Notes: generated by a model from the sequence alone, not told the origin. A stretch of 64,000 bases of DNA from Glutamicibacter arilaitensis Re117 (GCF_000197735.1 NC_014550.1:3720001-3784000), one strand, 5' to 3'. Counted from the stretch's first letter, positions 18,097 to 27,246 are shown. Numbers and translations are program-made.

Positions 18097-19311
18097 CTAC
18101 AACTCGGCACGCATGTCCTGTTGGATGCGACGGTCCAGGTCATCAAGTTCGGCCATCACTTCTGCAGCTGCCCAGACGCGGGCCTTTTTCCTCCCGGTAA
18201 TCTCTTCGATGAAGCCCGCCTTCTCAAGCTGGTCAATCACCCGGTAGGTTTGGCTGGTAGCTCCGGCGCCGGCGGCCCGGTCAACTTCCTGAGTAGACAT
18301 GACCGGGTGGTCAAGGAACGCGCCGATGAGGCGACTGGCTACTGAGCCGGTGCGAGGACGAAGCTCTGCACTCCACTGCACGGGCATTGACTTCAGGCGC
18401 GCAATCGTCTCGCGTGAGGCCAGGGCCGCGGCACGCGCTGACTGCGCGAACAGCAGGATCAACGGGGACGGCTGGCCTTGACGGTAGGACCCAAGTGCAG
18501 CGAAATAGTCTTCGCGGCGGGCTAGCAACCCACTGGCGAGTGGGACGACCGCGTTACGAGTGACTCCCCGTCGACGAAGCACCGCAGAAACCAGTGCGCG
18601 GCCAATACGTCCGTTCCCGTCCGTGAAGGCGTGAATCGATTCGAATTGGGCATGTCCTATCGCCGCCTGGACCAATACAGGCACATCATCCCTGTTGAGG
18701 TAGGTGATCAGGTCATTCATCAGCTCGTTGACTCGCTCGGGAGCCGGGGGCACGTGCAAGGCTCCACGCGGGGAATAATCACTGCCGCCGATCCAGTTCT
18801 GCATGTCACGGAAACGTCCGGCATAGTCTGACTCCTCTTGATCGTCGACCATGAGTGCCCGGTGTGCGCTCGTGAATTGATCGATAAGGAACTCGCCTCG
18901 CAATCCCACGGCGGTAATCAATTCATGCAACGCCGTAGAGGCAGCGACCATGCTCGTTGCAGAGATGTTGGCCCTGTGCCCTGCCATGGCCTTGGCATAA
19001 TCACGTGCCGAAGCGCTGATGCGTTCAATCTTCGAAGAAGCCACCGACTCGCTTCGAACCATGAAACGGCTCAGTGCCGCAGAATGGCCTTCGGCATCCG
19101 TGTCGGCCTGAGCTACGGTGAGCAGTGCCTGTTCGGAAGCTAGAGTTTCTGGCAAGGACGGGGCGTAGTCCAGCCGCGCGATCAAGGGCGGGATGGTGGT
19201 CTCGACGCTGGAAAATATCCGGTCTTCACGGGTTCCGCCACGAACCTTTTGGCTCCACGGCAGCGTCTCAACCCTATGTGCGGGCCACCGGCTCGCTCCC
19301 TGATTACTCAT
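18097..19311 (-). CDS. Fic family protein with C-terminal winged helix
   Basis: Fic proteins transfer AMP (or other phosphate-containing groups) to target proteins. This one has 404 residues, with the Fic core HAFTDGNGRIGR matching HxFx(D/E)GNGR including catalytic His. N-terminal to it is a Fic_N-type helix with VASSKIERI, resembling the inhibitory (S/T)xxxE motif but followed by R instead of G/N. A C-terminal winged helix (VMSTQEVDRAAGAGATSQTY) precedes an acidic tail. It lies between hsdR and mrr on the same strand. No antitoxin gene is adjacent, so any inhibition must be in cis. An inverted repeat just upstream may be its operator. Confidence 0.9.
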   Translation of the reverse strand: MSNQGASRWPAHRVETLPWSQKVRGGTREDRIFSSVETTIPPLIARLDYAPSLPETLASEQALLTVAQADTDAEGHSAALSRFMVRSESVASSKIERISASARDYAKAMAGHRANISATSMVAASTALHELITAVGLRGEFLIDQFTSAHRALMVDDQEESDYAGRFRDMQNWIGGSDYSPRGALHVPPAPERVNELMNDLITYLNRDDVPVLVQAAIGHAQFESIHAFTDGNGRIGRALVSAVLRRRGVTRNAVVPLASGLLARREDYFAALGSYRQGQPSPLILLFAQSARAAALASRETIARLKSMPVQWSAELRPRTGSVASRLIGAFLDHPVMSTQEVDRAAGAGATSQTYRVIDQLEKAGFIEEITGRKKARVWAAAEVMAELDDLDRRIQQDMRAEL

Positions 19312-19324
19312 ACATGCGACTCTA

Positions 19325-19370
19325 CCAACTAAAATTCGCGTTTAAGAACGATAAATGCGAATTTGGTTGG
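19325..19370. promoter_or_regulatory. Large inverted repeat upstream of fic, candidate operator
   Basis: The arms AAATTCGCGTTTA (19332-19344) and TAAATGCGAATTT (19352-19364) match at 12 of 13 positions around a 7-base loop. They are flanked by CCAAC (19325) and GTTGG (ending 19370), which extend the dyad. The half-site ATTCGCGTT recurs at 19375-19383. It ends 14 bases before the fic start, where a repressor, possibly the Fic winged helix itself, could block transcription. Confidence 0.6.
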
Positions 19371-19593
19371 GACGATTCGCGTTCTTCTCACGAGCATCGG
19401 TCTATGCAACTTTGCCCTGCGGTTTTTGTACCGCAATGCAGATGAGCGGACCATTTGGGGAGCTGAGTCCATCCATTAATGGGTAGAATCGCGGCCCGGT
19501 TTCAGAAAGTGCATCCGTCAGCGACGCCCAAGATACTATCCATCATCATTTGAGCTTTCGTTCTTCCTCAATTGCCAAGATGAGTCTCACCAA

Positions 19594-20526
19594 CTATTCG
19601 AAGAAGTCCTCGTCGATGTCCACCACGTCATAGCTCTGCTTGACTTGTACACCGACGCGATACTTGATCATCAAGGACACCAGTCGCTTGCCATCTATCA
19701 GCACGATCCTGGTCGGGATGCTTGCAGCATACTCGCGGGCATGCTGGGTAAAGCTGCTGGTGGTGATGAAGACGCCCCTGCTGGCTCCGAATCCATGGAG
19801 GGCACCGATGAATGCTTGGATGCTCTCGCGGCCAACAGTGTTGCCTTCGGAATAGCGCTTGGCCTGGACATAGATTTGTTCCAAGCCCAACGCGTCCTGG
19901 TCAATGACACCGTCCACTCCGCCGTCGCCGGAGCCGCCAATCCGCCGTCCGCGCTGTTCGGCTCCGCCGTAGCCCATGCCAATCAGCAGCTTGACGACTG
20001 CCTCCTCAAAGAAGTCTGGGTGGCTCTCGCGTAGGCGGGCCAGCAAGGTCGCGCCGACCTCTGCCTCTATGCGGTCAATCGCCGCATCAATCATGTCCTG
20101 CGGATCTTCCTCAGTGTCGTCGGCTGCCTCGGGCGCAACGACTGTGGCGCCGTCCCTGCGAGCTACTTTGATGGCTTTCTGGTGCGCTCTGTATGCGGGC
20201 ACTTCGCGTAGCTCGGCCTGCGCCATCCTCTCCGGGTGGCGTTCCAACAGGGCCAGGCCCTCTGCGGTGATCTTGTACAGCGCGCCCTCAGGACGTTCTA
20301 GGGCTTGTGCTGCAATGAGATGGGAAATGGCCCACCCTACGCGCCCCTTCGCTTGGCTCCCGCCCGAACGGACCCGCACGTTGCGCTGCTCTTCATTTAC
20401 CTCGGCAATATCCAAGGCAGATTCGATCAGGTCAGCCCGTGTGCGGGACCGCCCGTCGGCGAGGACACGAAGGATAGGAGTCAGGAATCCGTGCCACTTC
20501 GGGATTTCGGCAACTGCGCCCATCAC
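19594..20526 (-). CDS. mrr: Mrr-type restriction endonuclease
   Basis: Mrr enzymes cleave methylated DNA (type IV restriction). The 310-residue protein has the N-terminal Mrr winged-helix domain (WHGFLTPILRVLADGRSRTR, then VGWAISHLIAAQALERPEG). The C-terminal PD-(D/E)xK domain shows GGSGDGGVDGVI...IYVQAKRY (D and QxK) and GVFITTSSFTQHAREYA. Its ATG overlaps the hsdS stop by 4 nt (ATGA), so it is translationally coupled to the type I modification genes. That is an unusual placement for a methyl-dependent nuclease. Confidence 0.9.
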   Translation of the reverse strand: MMGAVAEIPKWHGFLTPILRVLADGRSRTRADLIESALDIAEVNEEQRNVRVRSGGSQAKGRVGWAISHLIAAQALERPEGALYKITAEGLALLERHPERMAQAELREVPAYRAHQKAIKVARRDGATVVAPEAADDTEEDPQDMIDAAIDRIEAEVGATLLARLRESHPDFFEEAVVKLLIGMGYGGAEQRGRRIGGSGDGGVDGVIDQDALGLEQIYVQAKRYSEGNTVGRESIQAFIGALHGFGASRGVFITTSSFTQHAREYAASIPTRIVLIDGKRLVSLMIKYRVGVQVKQSYDVVDIDEDFFE

Positions 20527-21704
20527 AGTTCCCCCTTGAATGCGCGGTCCTGTAGCGACAGGAAGAGAGCATCAAGGTCGGCAAGTTGGGCCCGGTACGT
20601 CATCTTGAGGCTCTCAATAGCGGCCATCCGGTCAGCGAAGGCCTGCTGGCTTTCAATTGGTGGAAGAACCAGCTGAAAATCGAGCAGTTTCGCCTGCGAA
20701 ATGTTACTGACACCAGCGGCTCCACTGGCAGCGTTAGAAACGTACTTGCGGTAAGTCGTCGATCTGGTTAGGAATCGGAAGTACTCGGCAAGAAGCAATC
20801 GAGGGTTAACGACCGCCTTCCAGAGCTTGTCTGGCAAGTATGTTTCACTCGGGACGGAATCAACCAACGTCGCCACACCAATTAAGTCCTTGGTCCCGCT
20901 CGCTCTCGTGACGATGAGATCTCCGACCTCAACCCTATGTGCGGCTGGCGGGTCATAGTTCATCGGTAATGGCTTTACTTGGCTTCCATCAAACTCTCCA
21001 CTCGAAGCTGCGTTGACTTTGAGTACTTTTTTTGTCGGATGAGCATTGACGCCGGTACCCACCATGTTACGGCCACTCACGAAACGAAGAGATGCATCGC
21101 GGAGGGTCAAAGCATCTCCTGACAGTCCAGCAAACATCTCGTGAAAAATAGACTGTCCTAGAACATCGAGGTGGGCGATGGCTTTGCGGCGCTTGCCGCG
21201 GAGAGCATCAGCTTTGTCAAGGATTCCGGCGATACGACGCTGCTCTTCAAGCTGCGGGAGTGCTATTTCGATAGATTTGAGGTTCTTCACAGAAATGCTT
21301 GCTTGATTTACCGCTTGATTGATGAATTTACGCAACTGGGCACGAAACGCCGGTGTGCGGAAATAGCGAACCGCGTAAGAACTATCGACCAAAGACTTGT
21401 TTGGCTCAAGTCGCAACAGATTCATTCCATGCACCATCTCGGGCAAGTCATTCGTATAAAGTGCACACTTTCCCACGTGCACTGGGCTGTTGATGTGACT
21501 CATCAAGATGTCACCATCACGGAGAATCCATTTCTCATTGTCAGAATGCTCGAGGCCGGCATAGCCAACCCTCGTTGGGTCCACTATCCCCATAGATATG
21601 GTCTCAATTCGGGTAATCCTGATACCGCCATCGGTTTCGTTCTGACGAACGTTCTTCCCGTTTGTGATTCGTTCGAAGACATCTCCGAGCGTCGCGCCCC
21701 TCAC
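20523..21704 (-). CDS. hsdS: Type I restriction specificity subunit (HsdS)
   Basis: HsdS recognises the bipartite target for both modification and cleavage. The 393-residue protein has two target-recognition halves, each closed by a conserved helix: IEIALPQLEEQRRIAGILDKADALRGKR and LDFQLVLPPIESQQAFADRMAAIESL. It overlaps hsdM by 4 nt upstream and mrr by 4 nt downstream. The second recognition domain is locally AT-richer than its neighbours, as is common for these exchangeable domains. Confidence 0.93.
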   Translation of the reverse strand: MRGATLGDVFERITNGKNVRQNETDGGIRITRIETISMGIVDPTRVGYAGLEHSDNEKWILRDGDILMSHINSPVHVGKCALYTNDLPEMVHGMNLLRLEPNKSLVDSSYAVRYFRTPAFRAQLRKFINQAVNQASISVKNLKSIEIALPQLEEQRRIAGILDKADALRGKRRKAIAHLDVLGQSIFHEMFAGLSGDALTLRDASLRFVSGRNMVGTGVNAHPTKKVLKVNAASSGEFDGSQVKPLPMNYDPPAAHRVEVGDLIVTRASGTKDLIGVATLVDSVPSETYLPDKLWKAVVNPRLLLAEYFRFLTRSTTYRKYVSNAASGAAGVSNISQAKLLDFQLVLPPIESQQAFADRMAAIESLKMTYRAQLADLDALFLSLQDRAFKGEL

Positions 21705-23221
21705 GGCAGGAGCCCCTTCAACTCCGCAAGTCCCGTCGCAATGTCGGCATCCAACTGCTCGATGTCTGCGATGATCTCCGCCGGCGTACGGTGCTCGACT
21801 TCTTCGTACTCAATCTCCTTGTACCTATTGATCGACAGGTCGTATCCGTTCTCGGCGATCTCACTCTTCGGCACAACAAAGGACCGCTCTGTGCGCGCCC
21901 TTTCAAGTTCTGCCGCAGCGCGTTCCTCGCTCAGTTCTCCGCGCACTGCTTTCCAGCGCTCAAGCACGTCGGGCAGATCTGAGCTTTCCAGCGGGTTGCG
22001 CTTGTCATCCAGGCTGAAGCCATCGGCGGTTACATCATAGAACCAGACGTTCTCGGTACCGCCTGAGTTGGTGCGGGTGAAGAACAAGACAGCAGTGGAC
22101 ACTCCGGCGTAGGGCTTGAAGACACCGGAAGGCAGCTTGACGACCGCTTCCAGCTGCTGGTCTTCAACCAACTGCTTGCGCAGGTCTTTATGAGCCTTGG
22201 AAGAGCCAAAAAGCACGCCATCAGGCACGATCACCGCTGCGCGGCCACCAGGCTTAAGCAGTCTCAAGAAAAGAGCAAGGAACAGCAGCTCAGTCTTCTT
22301 GGTCTTGACAGTCTTGAGCAGTTCTTTGGAGACATTCTCTGAATCCAGGCTGCCGGCGAACGGCGGATTGGCGAGGATGACATCATATTTTTCCTCGTCC
22401 GCAGAGTGCAGATCCGCGAGCGAATCGCGGTTCTCAATGACAGGGTTCTCGATGCCGTGCAGCAACAGGTTCATGGCGCCGATGCGCAGCATGGTGGAGT
22501 CGAAATCGAACCCATGGAACTGCTGGTTGTTGAAGAACGCCCGCTGTTCCGGATCAAACATTAGTTCCGGGTTGTTGTCTCGGAGGTATTCGCCGGAGGC
22601 CATGAGAAAACCGCAAGTACCTGAGGCCGGGTCGCAGATGGCCTCCATCGGCTGCGGGTTGCGCATGGCCACCAGCAGTTCAATGATGTGGCGCGGGGTG
22701 CGGAACTGCCCATTGGTGCCGGCCGTGGCGATCTTGGAGAGCATGTACTCATAAAGATCACCCTTGGTGTCCCGGTCATCCATCGGGATCTCATCGATCA
22801 GGTCCACTGCCTTCTGCAGGAGGTGATCCTTGGTGATGGTGAAGCGCGCATCCTTCATGTGGTGCGTGTAGGAGGAATCACTGCCGTCGGACTGGCGAGT
22901 CAGTTCCTCGCGCAGGAACGGGAAGATGCTCTCGTTGAAGACAGCAAACATTTCGGATTTATCGAAGTTCTTGAACTTCGACCACCGCATGTCCTGGTAT
23001 GAACGCCCGAACTTGTCGACACCTTCGGGGAACACCGGGTTCTCAAGCGGCTTGCCGATGCGCGAGGCCTTGCGTTCTGCGGCAATCTGGTTGTCGTCAA
23101 GCCGCTTGAGGAACAGCAAGTAAGTGATCTGCTCGATAACCTCCAACGGGTTGGAGATGCCTCCGGTCCAAAAAGCATTCCACACGCTGTCTACTTGCGA
23201 CTTCAATTCCCCGGTAATCAT
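21701..23221 (-). CDS. hsdM: Type I restriction methylase subunit (HsdM)
   Basis: HsdM is the N6-adenine methyltransferase of the type I complex. It has the helical N-terminal domain (NPLEVIEQITYLLFLKRLDD), the SAM motif CDPASGTCGFLMA, and the catalytic NPPF in YDVILANPPFAGS. The start at ATG 23221 (MITGELKSQVDSVWNAFW) matches the usual family N-terminus; GTG 23251 would add ten residues. Length is then 506 residues. It heads the hsdM-hsdS-mrr overlap operon. Confidence 0.93.
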   Translation of the reverse strand: MITGELKSQVDSVWNAFWTGGISNPLEVIEQITYLLFLKRLDDNQIAAERKASRIGKPLENPVFPEGVDKFGRSYQDMRWSKFKNFDKSEMFAVFNESIFPFLREELTRQSDGSDSSYTHHMKDARFTITKDHLLQKAVDLIDEIPMDDRDTKGDLYEYMLSKIATAGTNGQFRTPRHIIELLVAMRNPQPMEAICDPASGTCGFLMASGEYLRDNNPELMFDPEQRAFFNNQQFHGFDFDSTMLRIGAMNLLLHGIENPVIENRDSLADLHSADEEKYDVILANPPFAGSLDSENVSKELLKTVKTKKTELLFLALFLRLLKPGGRAAVIVPDGVLFGSSKAHKDLRKQLVEDQQLEAVVKLPSGVFKPYAGVSTAVLFFTRTNSGGTENVWFYDVTADGFSLDDKRNPLESSDLPDVLERWKAVRGELSEERAAAELERARTERSFVVPKSEIAENGYDLSINRYKEIEYEEVEHRTPAEIIADIEQLDADIATGLAELKGLLP

Positions 23222-23541
23222 GCTTTCCATCTTAGTGGCGGGAACAGACACCTTGGTTCAGTACCTGCACGGCCGCACTGAAGGATTAGTCCGCCCAGAC
23301 CCGTCGCAAAAGTTGAAGTAGCTATTCCAACGAACAGTTAGCTATCTGAGCCAAGTTAACCAATCTACGAAGGCTGCATTGCGTCACATCCCTCGAATTC
23401 GTGAACAGGCTGGCGTCGGCAATCACTTGGCCGGCCCAATCCAGGAGTTCTCACTACACTCGCACCAACAGCAGGAAGGACTAGAAGGGTTTGTGGGAAC
23501 TTGCTATGGTCTCAATCCAGCATGCGTGGAAGGAGCCGTAC

Positions 23542-23694
23542 ATGAGATAGATCCCAGACGTAAGCGGTCCACTCGACGAATCCGTCGCTGCCGACGTGGT
23601 ATCGGATCCCGCACTCTCGGACAAGATCGGCTATGACTGGACCGATGAAGGTGGAGCTACGCCTACCGGACCAGCTACGGGAAGCCCCCGGTGA
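23542..23694 (+). pseudogene. Second small acidic protein gene, inactivated by a stop at codon 3
   Basis: A strong AAGGAG lies seven bases before ATG 23542, but the frame reads ATG AGA TAG. After that stop the frame stays open for 46 codons and encodes DVVSDPALSDKIGYDWTDEG, closely matching the intact small protein at 5308-5460, to a TGA at 23692. Signal, start and body are all present and only one nonsense codon intervenes. It could be a recent loss or a sequence error. Like its relative, it faces a pRiA4b-like gene. Confidence 0.75.
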
Positions 23695-23762
23695 TCACAT
23701 AGGTCCAAGCCAGCCATTGAGCAGTTGCACGACCGAGGTCTGACACACAAGTACGTATCGGT

Positions 23763-23790
23763 GCGGGGCCCGCGGAAAAGTGGGCCCCGC
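23763..23790. terminator. GC-rich hairpin between the convergent genes
   Basis: GCGGGGCCC (23763-23771) pairs perfectly with GGGCCCCGC (23782-23790) across a 10-base loop. It occupies the same position as the 23-bp hairpin between the first cassette pair at 5.5 kb, although the sequences are unrelated. Confidence 0.7.
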
Positions 23791-23889
23791 ATCGCGTTGG
23801 ATACCAAACGTAGCGGTCAATCAATCGGGTCCTGAACGCCTCTATCGCGGTTTGCTGGCTAGGCGGTTAGTCGCTTTGTTCGGGTGAAA

Positions 23890-25656
23890 TCAGAAGATGT
23901 CCTCGAAAGCTTCATTGATGAAGTCCCCGCTGAATTCACTAGGATCTGGCCCGTACTCCGGGTCAAGCCCCATGTCCTCCAGCCAGCCACGCACCTCTTC
24001 GTGCTCAGGGTGCGTTGGATCTGCCAGGATTTCCAATTTCGACTCCCAGCCATACATGCCGCCGCTGTCTTCTAGCGGTGCCATACGGCGCCCACCGGTG
24101 CAGCGTGGCAGGTAGCCACCATCGGCTTCCACAACCTTTTCCACGTCAATTCGCACTCGCCAGTCGTCGCCGAAGTCGTAGCTGTAATCCAGCTTGTCCT
24201 TTTCCTTGGACAACACCTCGGAGATCAAGACGTCGCCTTCGAAGTGGTCCACTTCCGAGTAAGGGTTAGCCGGCCCGTATGTGGTCCCCCGACGGCCGCC
24301 AGTTCGGAATTCGTGCAGGTGCGCATCGGCCCAGTCAAAGCTGATCTGAATAATCTCGTGCAGGTCGGCCAAGGTCAGGTCCGTGGGGATCAGGACGCGA
24401 CGCCAAATGGGTGGTTTGCTATCGCGCAGTCCGAGCTTCAGTTGCAGCACTGGCCCGCTGTAAGGCTCGGTGCGATGTGGGCGTTGGTTTTCCTCGTCAT
24501 TGAGACCGCCGAGCCAATCTAGATCGAGGTCGTCATGGCCATCATTGGTATCGAGGTCTGCGGTCAATAGCGCAGACACCACTTTGGGCAGCGAGTAGCG
24601 TTCTCCTTCGTGGACCAGACCCAGTCCACGCAATATCTGCATGTAATGGTGTGCAGTTTCCCATGTATCGGCGTCGAACTCTTCATAACGCGGCGTGTTG
24701 ACTTCCTCGGAGGCACCGGACAGAGCCCCAACGACCCACAGGTTCACCAACGTCCAGGCCCCGTCAAGTTCTGTGCCCGGGGTACTGGCCGGCGCTAAAT
24801 ACTTCTCGAGAAACGCATCGAGGACATCAAACTGTGCGTCAGCGCTTCCCGCCCCGTCGCTCGCTTGAAATTCCTTGGCGCGAGTTGTTGGCTGCGCGGG
24901 TTGGCCGGGCAGCAACTGCACGATCCCACCCTCCTCGAGTGCGACCAGCAACGCGTTAATGAGGCGCGATGCTTGCTCAGCGCTCAAGTTCTCCGGCAGG
25001 TCTGCGGCCACCGCAACGCATGCCTGTTCCAAGAAAGCCGAATCCAGCGGCTGGGGCCAGTTCCGGCGTTCCTCGGCCGTGCACCATCCCAACACGCTAC
25101 GTGCCAGTCGCAAGAACGGCATCTCCAAGAGTTCAAGCTGAAGTTCGCGTCGGAAGATCGCAGGGAAACCCTCGAATCCGTCGTCATTGCGAGCGTCAAA
25201 GAGACCCTCAAAAGGGTCATCTTCCAGCAACTGCTCGCGCAGCCGCACCAGTTCTTCCGGATCCTGGGTCCAGCGTCCAGTTTCTTCGAGGAAATCCGTG
25301 AAGTCCACCCACGCGGCCGACAAGAAGGTGCGCAACTCCTTCATGTCCTGTGCAGTCACATCAACGTCTTCGGGAACTCCCAAGGATTCTAGGAGTGCAA
25401 CCAAGATATCCACCTGAATGTCGGAGATCGATTCCAAATCAACCAGTGAGCTGTAGCTGGTCAGCGTATCGCTCACGACTCGCAACACCAGAATCGCCGA
25501 TTCAAGCTCTCCATGTCCTTCGCCATACCAGCGCGTAAATTCGGGGGTCAGCGCATCTAGGCCCCGCTGAATTTTCACCTGATTCAGGGAAACTACCGAT
25601 GACTGGTTTCGAGCCGGATGTCCGCTCCTGGGCTTTTCTGCCTTTTTCTTGGCCAC
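23890..25656 (-). CDS. Plasmid pRiA4b ORF-3 family protein (island paralogue)
   Basis: The protein has 588 residues and starts at GTG 25656 behind GAGGAAAG. The architecture is the same as the 5558-7348 gene: a Lys-rich N-terminus (MAKKKAEKPRSGHPARNQ), then GLDALTPEFTRWYGEG, an acidic helical middle, and a C-terminal domain with LQLKLGLRDSKPPIWRRVLI, YDFGDDWRVRIDVEK and PRCTGGRRMAPLEDSGG. The C-terminal domain is highly similar between the paralogues and the middle is diverged. It sits between the type I operon and Wadjet, which could mean a defence or counter-mobile role, but no activity is known. Confidence 0.85.
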   Translation of the reverse strand: MAKKKAEKPRSGHPARNQSSVVSLNQVKIQRGLDALTPEFTRWYGEGHGELESAILVLRVVSDTLTSYSSLVDLESISDIQVDILVALLESLGVPEDVDVTAQDMKELRTFLSAAWVDFTDFLEETGRWTQDPEELVRLREQLLEDDPFEGLFDARNDDGFEGFPAIFRRELQLELLEMPFLRLARSVLGWCTAEERRNWPQPLDSAFLEQACVAVAADLPENLSAEQASRLINALLVALEEGGIVQLLPGQPAQPTTRAKEFQASDGAGSADAQFDVLDAFLEKYLAPASTPGTELDGAWTLVNLWVVGALSGASEEVNTPRYEEFDADTWETAHHYMQILRGLGLVHEGERYSLPKVVSALLTADLDTNDGHDDLDLDWLGGLNDEENQRPHRTEPYSGPVLQLKLGLRDSKPPIWRRVLIPTDLTLADLHEIIQISFDWADAHLHEFRTGGRRGTTYGPANPYSEVDHFEGDVLISEVLSKEKDKLDYSYDFGDDWRVRIDVEKVVEADGGYLPRCTGGRRMAPLEDSGGMYGWESKLEILADPTHPEHEEVRGWLEDMGLDPEYGPDPSEFSGDFINEAFEDIF

Positions 25657-25784
25657 GGCCGCTTTCCTCTACGCACGACTTCATTTTCTAGCTCAAGGCT
25701 ACGCGTCGGACATTTACCGCGAAAGCGCAGTCCCCGCGACGCGTCACAGACCGGCCACTGAGCTATCCCGTCGGTCAAGGCCGA

Positions 25785-25790
25785 TAGGCT
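25785..25790 (+). promoter_or_regulatory. -10 box of the Wadjet operon, probable leaderless start
   Basis: TAGGCT lies seven bases before ATG 25798 with no ribosome site between, as expected if transcription starts at or next to the start codon. No good -35 is visible. Confidence 0.4.
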
Positions 25791-25797
25791 TGTAGGC

Positions 25798-27246
25798 ATG
25801 TCTGCAGTCTACGCCGCTCTCACCGCTCAGCGGCTCCTAGGCGAAAGTCCTGCGTGGGCGCTGCTGCGCGCCGACAATGCCCCGGTGGCATTCGGGATTC
25901 TCGGCGCCAGGTTTTCCCGCCAGCGCCGCCAGGTTCCCGCACCGGAGCTCATGGAAGCAGTTGATGCGGATCTCGACCTGCTGCGCGACCGCGGATTCGA
26001 CCTGCCCCAATCTGCACAGAATTATGTGCGCACCTGGCTGGCCGGTGGATACCTGGTGCGCCGGCCCGGCGAGGCCCGCGAAGAACTGTACGAACTCAGC
26101 GACGGCGCCCTGACGGCGCTGCGTTTCATCGAAGACCTGGCCACCCCGCGCACCTCGGTGACCGAATCACGGCTGGCCACCATCGTGCAGCGCGTGCGCG
26201 CATTGAACGTGGACACCGACCCGGATATTTCCCGGCGGGTGGCGGCCTTGACAGCCGAACGCGATGCCATCGATGCCCGCATCCAGGCGCTCACCGCGGG
26301 CGAACTCACCGAGGTCGATGAGCAGCGTTCGGTGGATGCGGCCGCGGACATCCTGTCTTTGGCCAGCGCACTGCCCGAAGATTTCGCCCGGGTGCGTGCC
26401 GAGCTGGAGATGATCAACCGCTCGCTGCGCAGCCAGCTGATCGAGGAGCCCGAATCCCGCGGCAGCGTGCTAGATGACATCTTCCGCGGCGTGGACCTGC
26501 TCTCCGAATCCGATGCCGGGCGGTCCTTCGCCGCCTTCCACGCCCTGCTGCTGGATCCGGAACGGACCGTGGCGGTGGATGACGACATCGACCAGCTGCT
26601 CGCCCGGCCCTTCGCGCGCAAGCTGAGGGACTCCCAGCGGCTGTCCCTGCGCGACCTGCTGCCTGACATACAGCGCTCCAGCGCAGACATCAGCGACGTC
26701 ATGACCGCACTGGGACGCAGCCTGCGCCGCTTCGTCCAATCCGAGGAATTGGCCGAGGAACGCGCGGTGCACCGCCAGCTGCGCGGCACCATGGCCGCGG
26801 CCGTCCAGGCGGCGAAAACGCTGCGCCCGTTCACCAAGCTTGATCTGGAACTGGAGCTGACCGGACTGCAGATCGCCTCGCCCAGCGCGATAAAACTGCA
26901 CAACCCCAGCGAATCGCAGACCGCGCAGCCGCTGCACATCCATGACACCGGGACCGCGGATCTCGCTGCCCTGCGCGAGGCGGTGCGCGCCTCGGAAATC
27001 GACTTTGCCGAACTGGGCGAGAACGTCAATGCGGTGCTCGCCCAGCAGGGCGCCGCGACCATTGCCGAGGTTCTGGAAAAGTTTCCCGCCACCCAGGGCA
27101 TCGCCTCCGTAGTGGGATTGCTGGTGCTCGCCGAAAACCACGGCGTGCGTGCCGGCGGCGAACCCGAACCGGTGCACTGGGCCAGCGACGGGCAGACCCG
27201 CCAGGCCACCGTCCCCCGTTTCCTCTTCCAGGAGAAGATTTCATGA
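25798..27246 (+). CDS. jetA: Wadjet protein JetA (DUF3375)
   Basis: JetA is the kleisin-like subunit of Wadjet, an SMC-type complex that recognises and cleaves small circular DNA. The 482-residue protein begins MSAVYAALTAQRLLGESPAWALLRADNAP, the characteristic DUF3375 start, with winged-helix-like segments early on. The middle (RVRAELEMINRSLRSQLIEEPESRGSVLDDIFRG) is also family-typical. It overlaps jetB by 4 nt. DUF3375 marks the type I-like form of the system. Confidence 0.9.
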   Translation: MSAVYAALTAQRLLGESPAWALLRADNAPVAFGILGARFSRQRRQVPAPELMEAVDADLDLLRDRGFDLPQSAQNYVRTWLAGGYLVRRPGEAREELYELSDGALTALRFIEDLATPRTSVTESRLATIVQRVRALNVDTDPDISRRVAALTAERDAIDARIQALTAGELTEVDEQRSVDAAADILSLASALPEDFARVRAELEMINRSLRSQLIEEPESRGSVLDDIFRGVDLLSESDAGRSFAAFHALLLDPERTVAVDDDIDQLLARPFARKLRDSQRLSLRDLLPDIQRSSADISDVMTALGRSLRRFVQSEELAEERAVHRQLRGTMAAAVQAAKTLRPFTKLDLELELTGLQIASPSAIKLHNPSESQTAQPLHIHDTGTADLAALREAVRASEIDFAELGENVNAVLAQQGAATIAEVLEKFPATQGIASVVGLLVLAENHGVRAGGEPEPVHWASDGQTRQATVPRFLFQEKIS

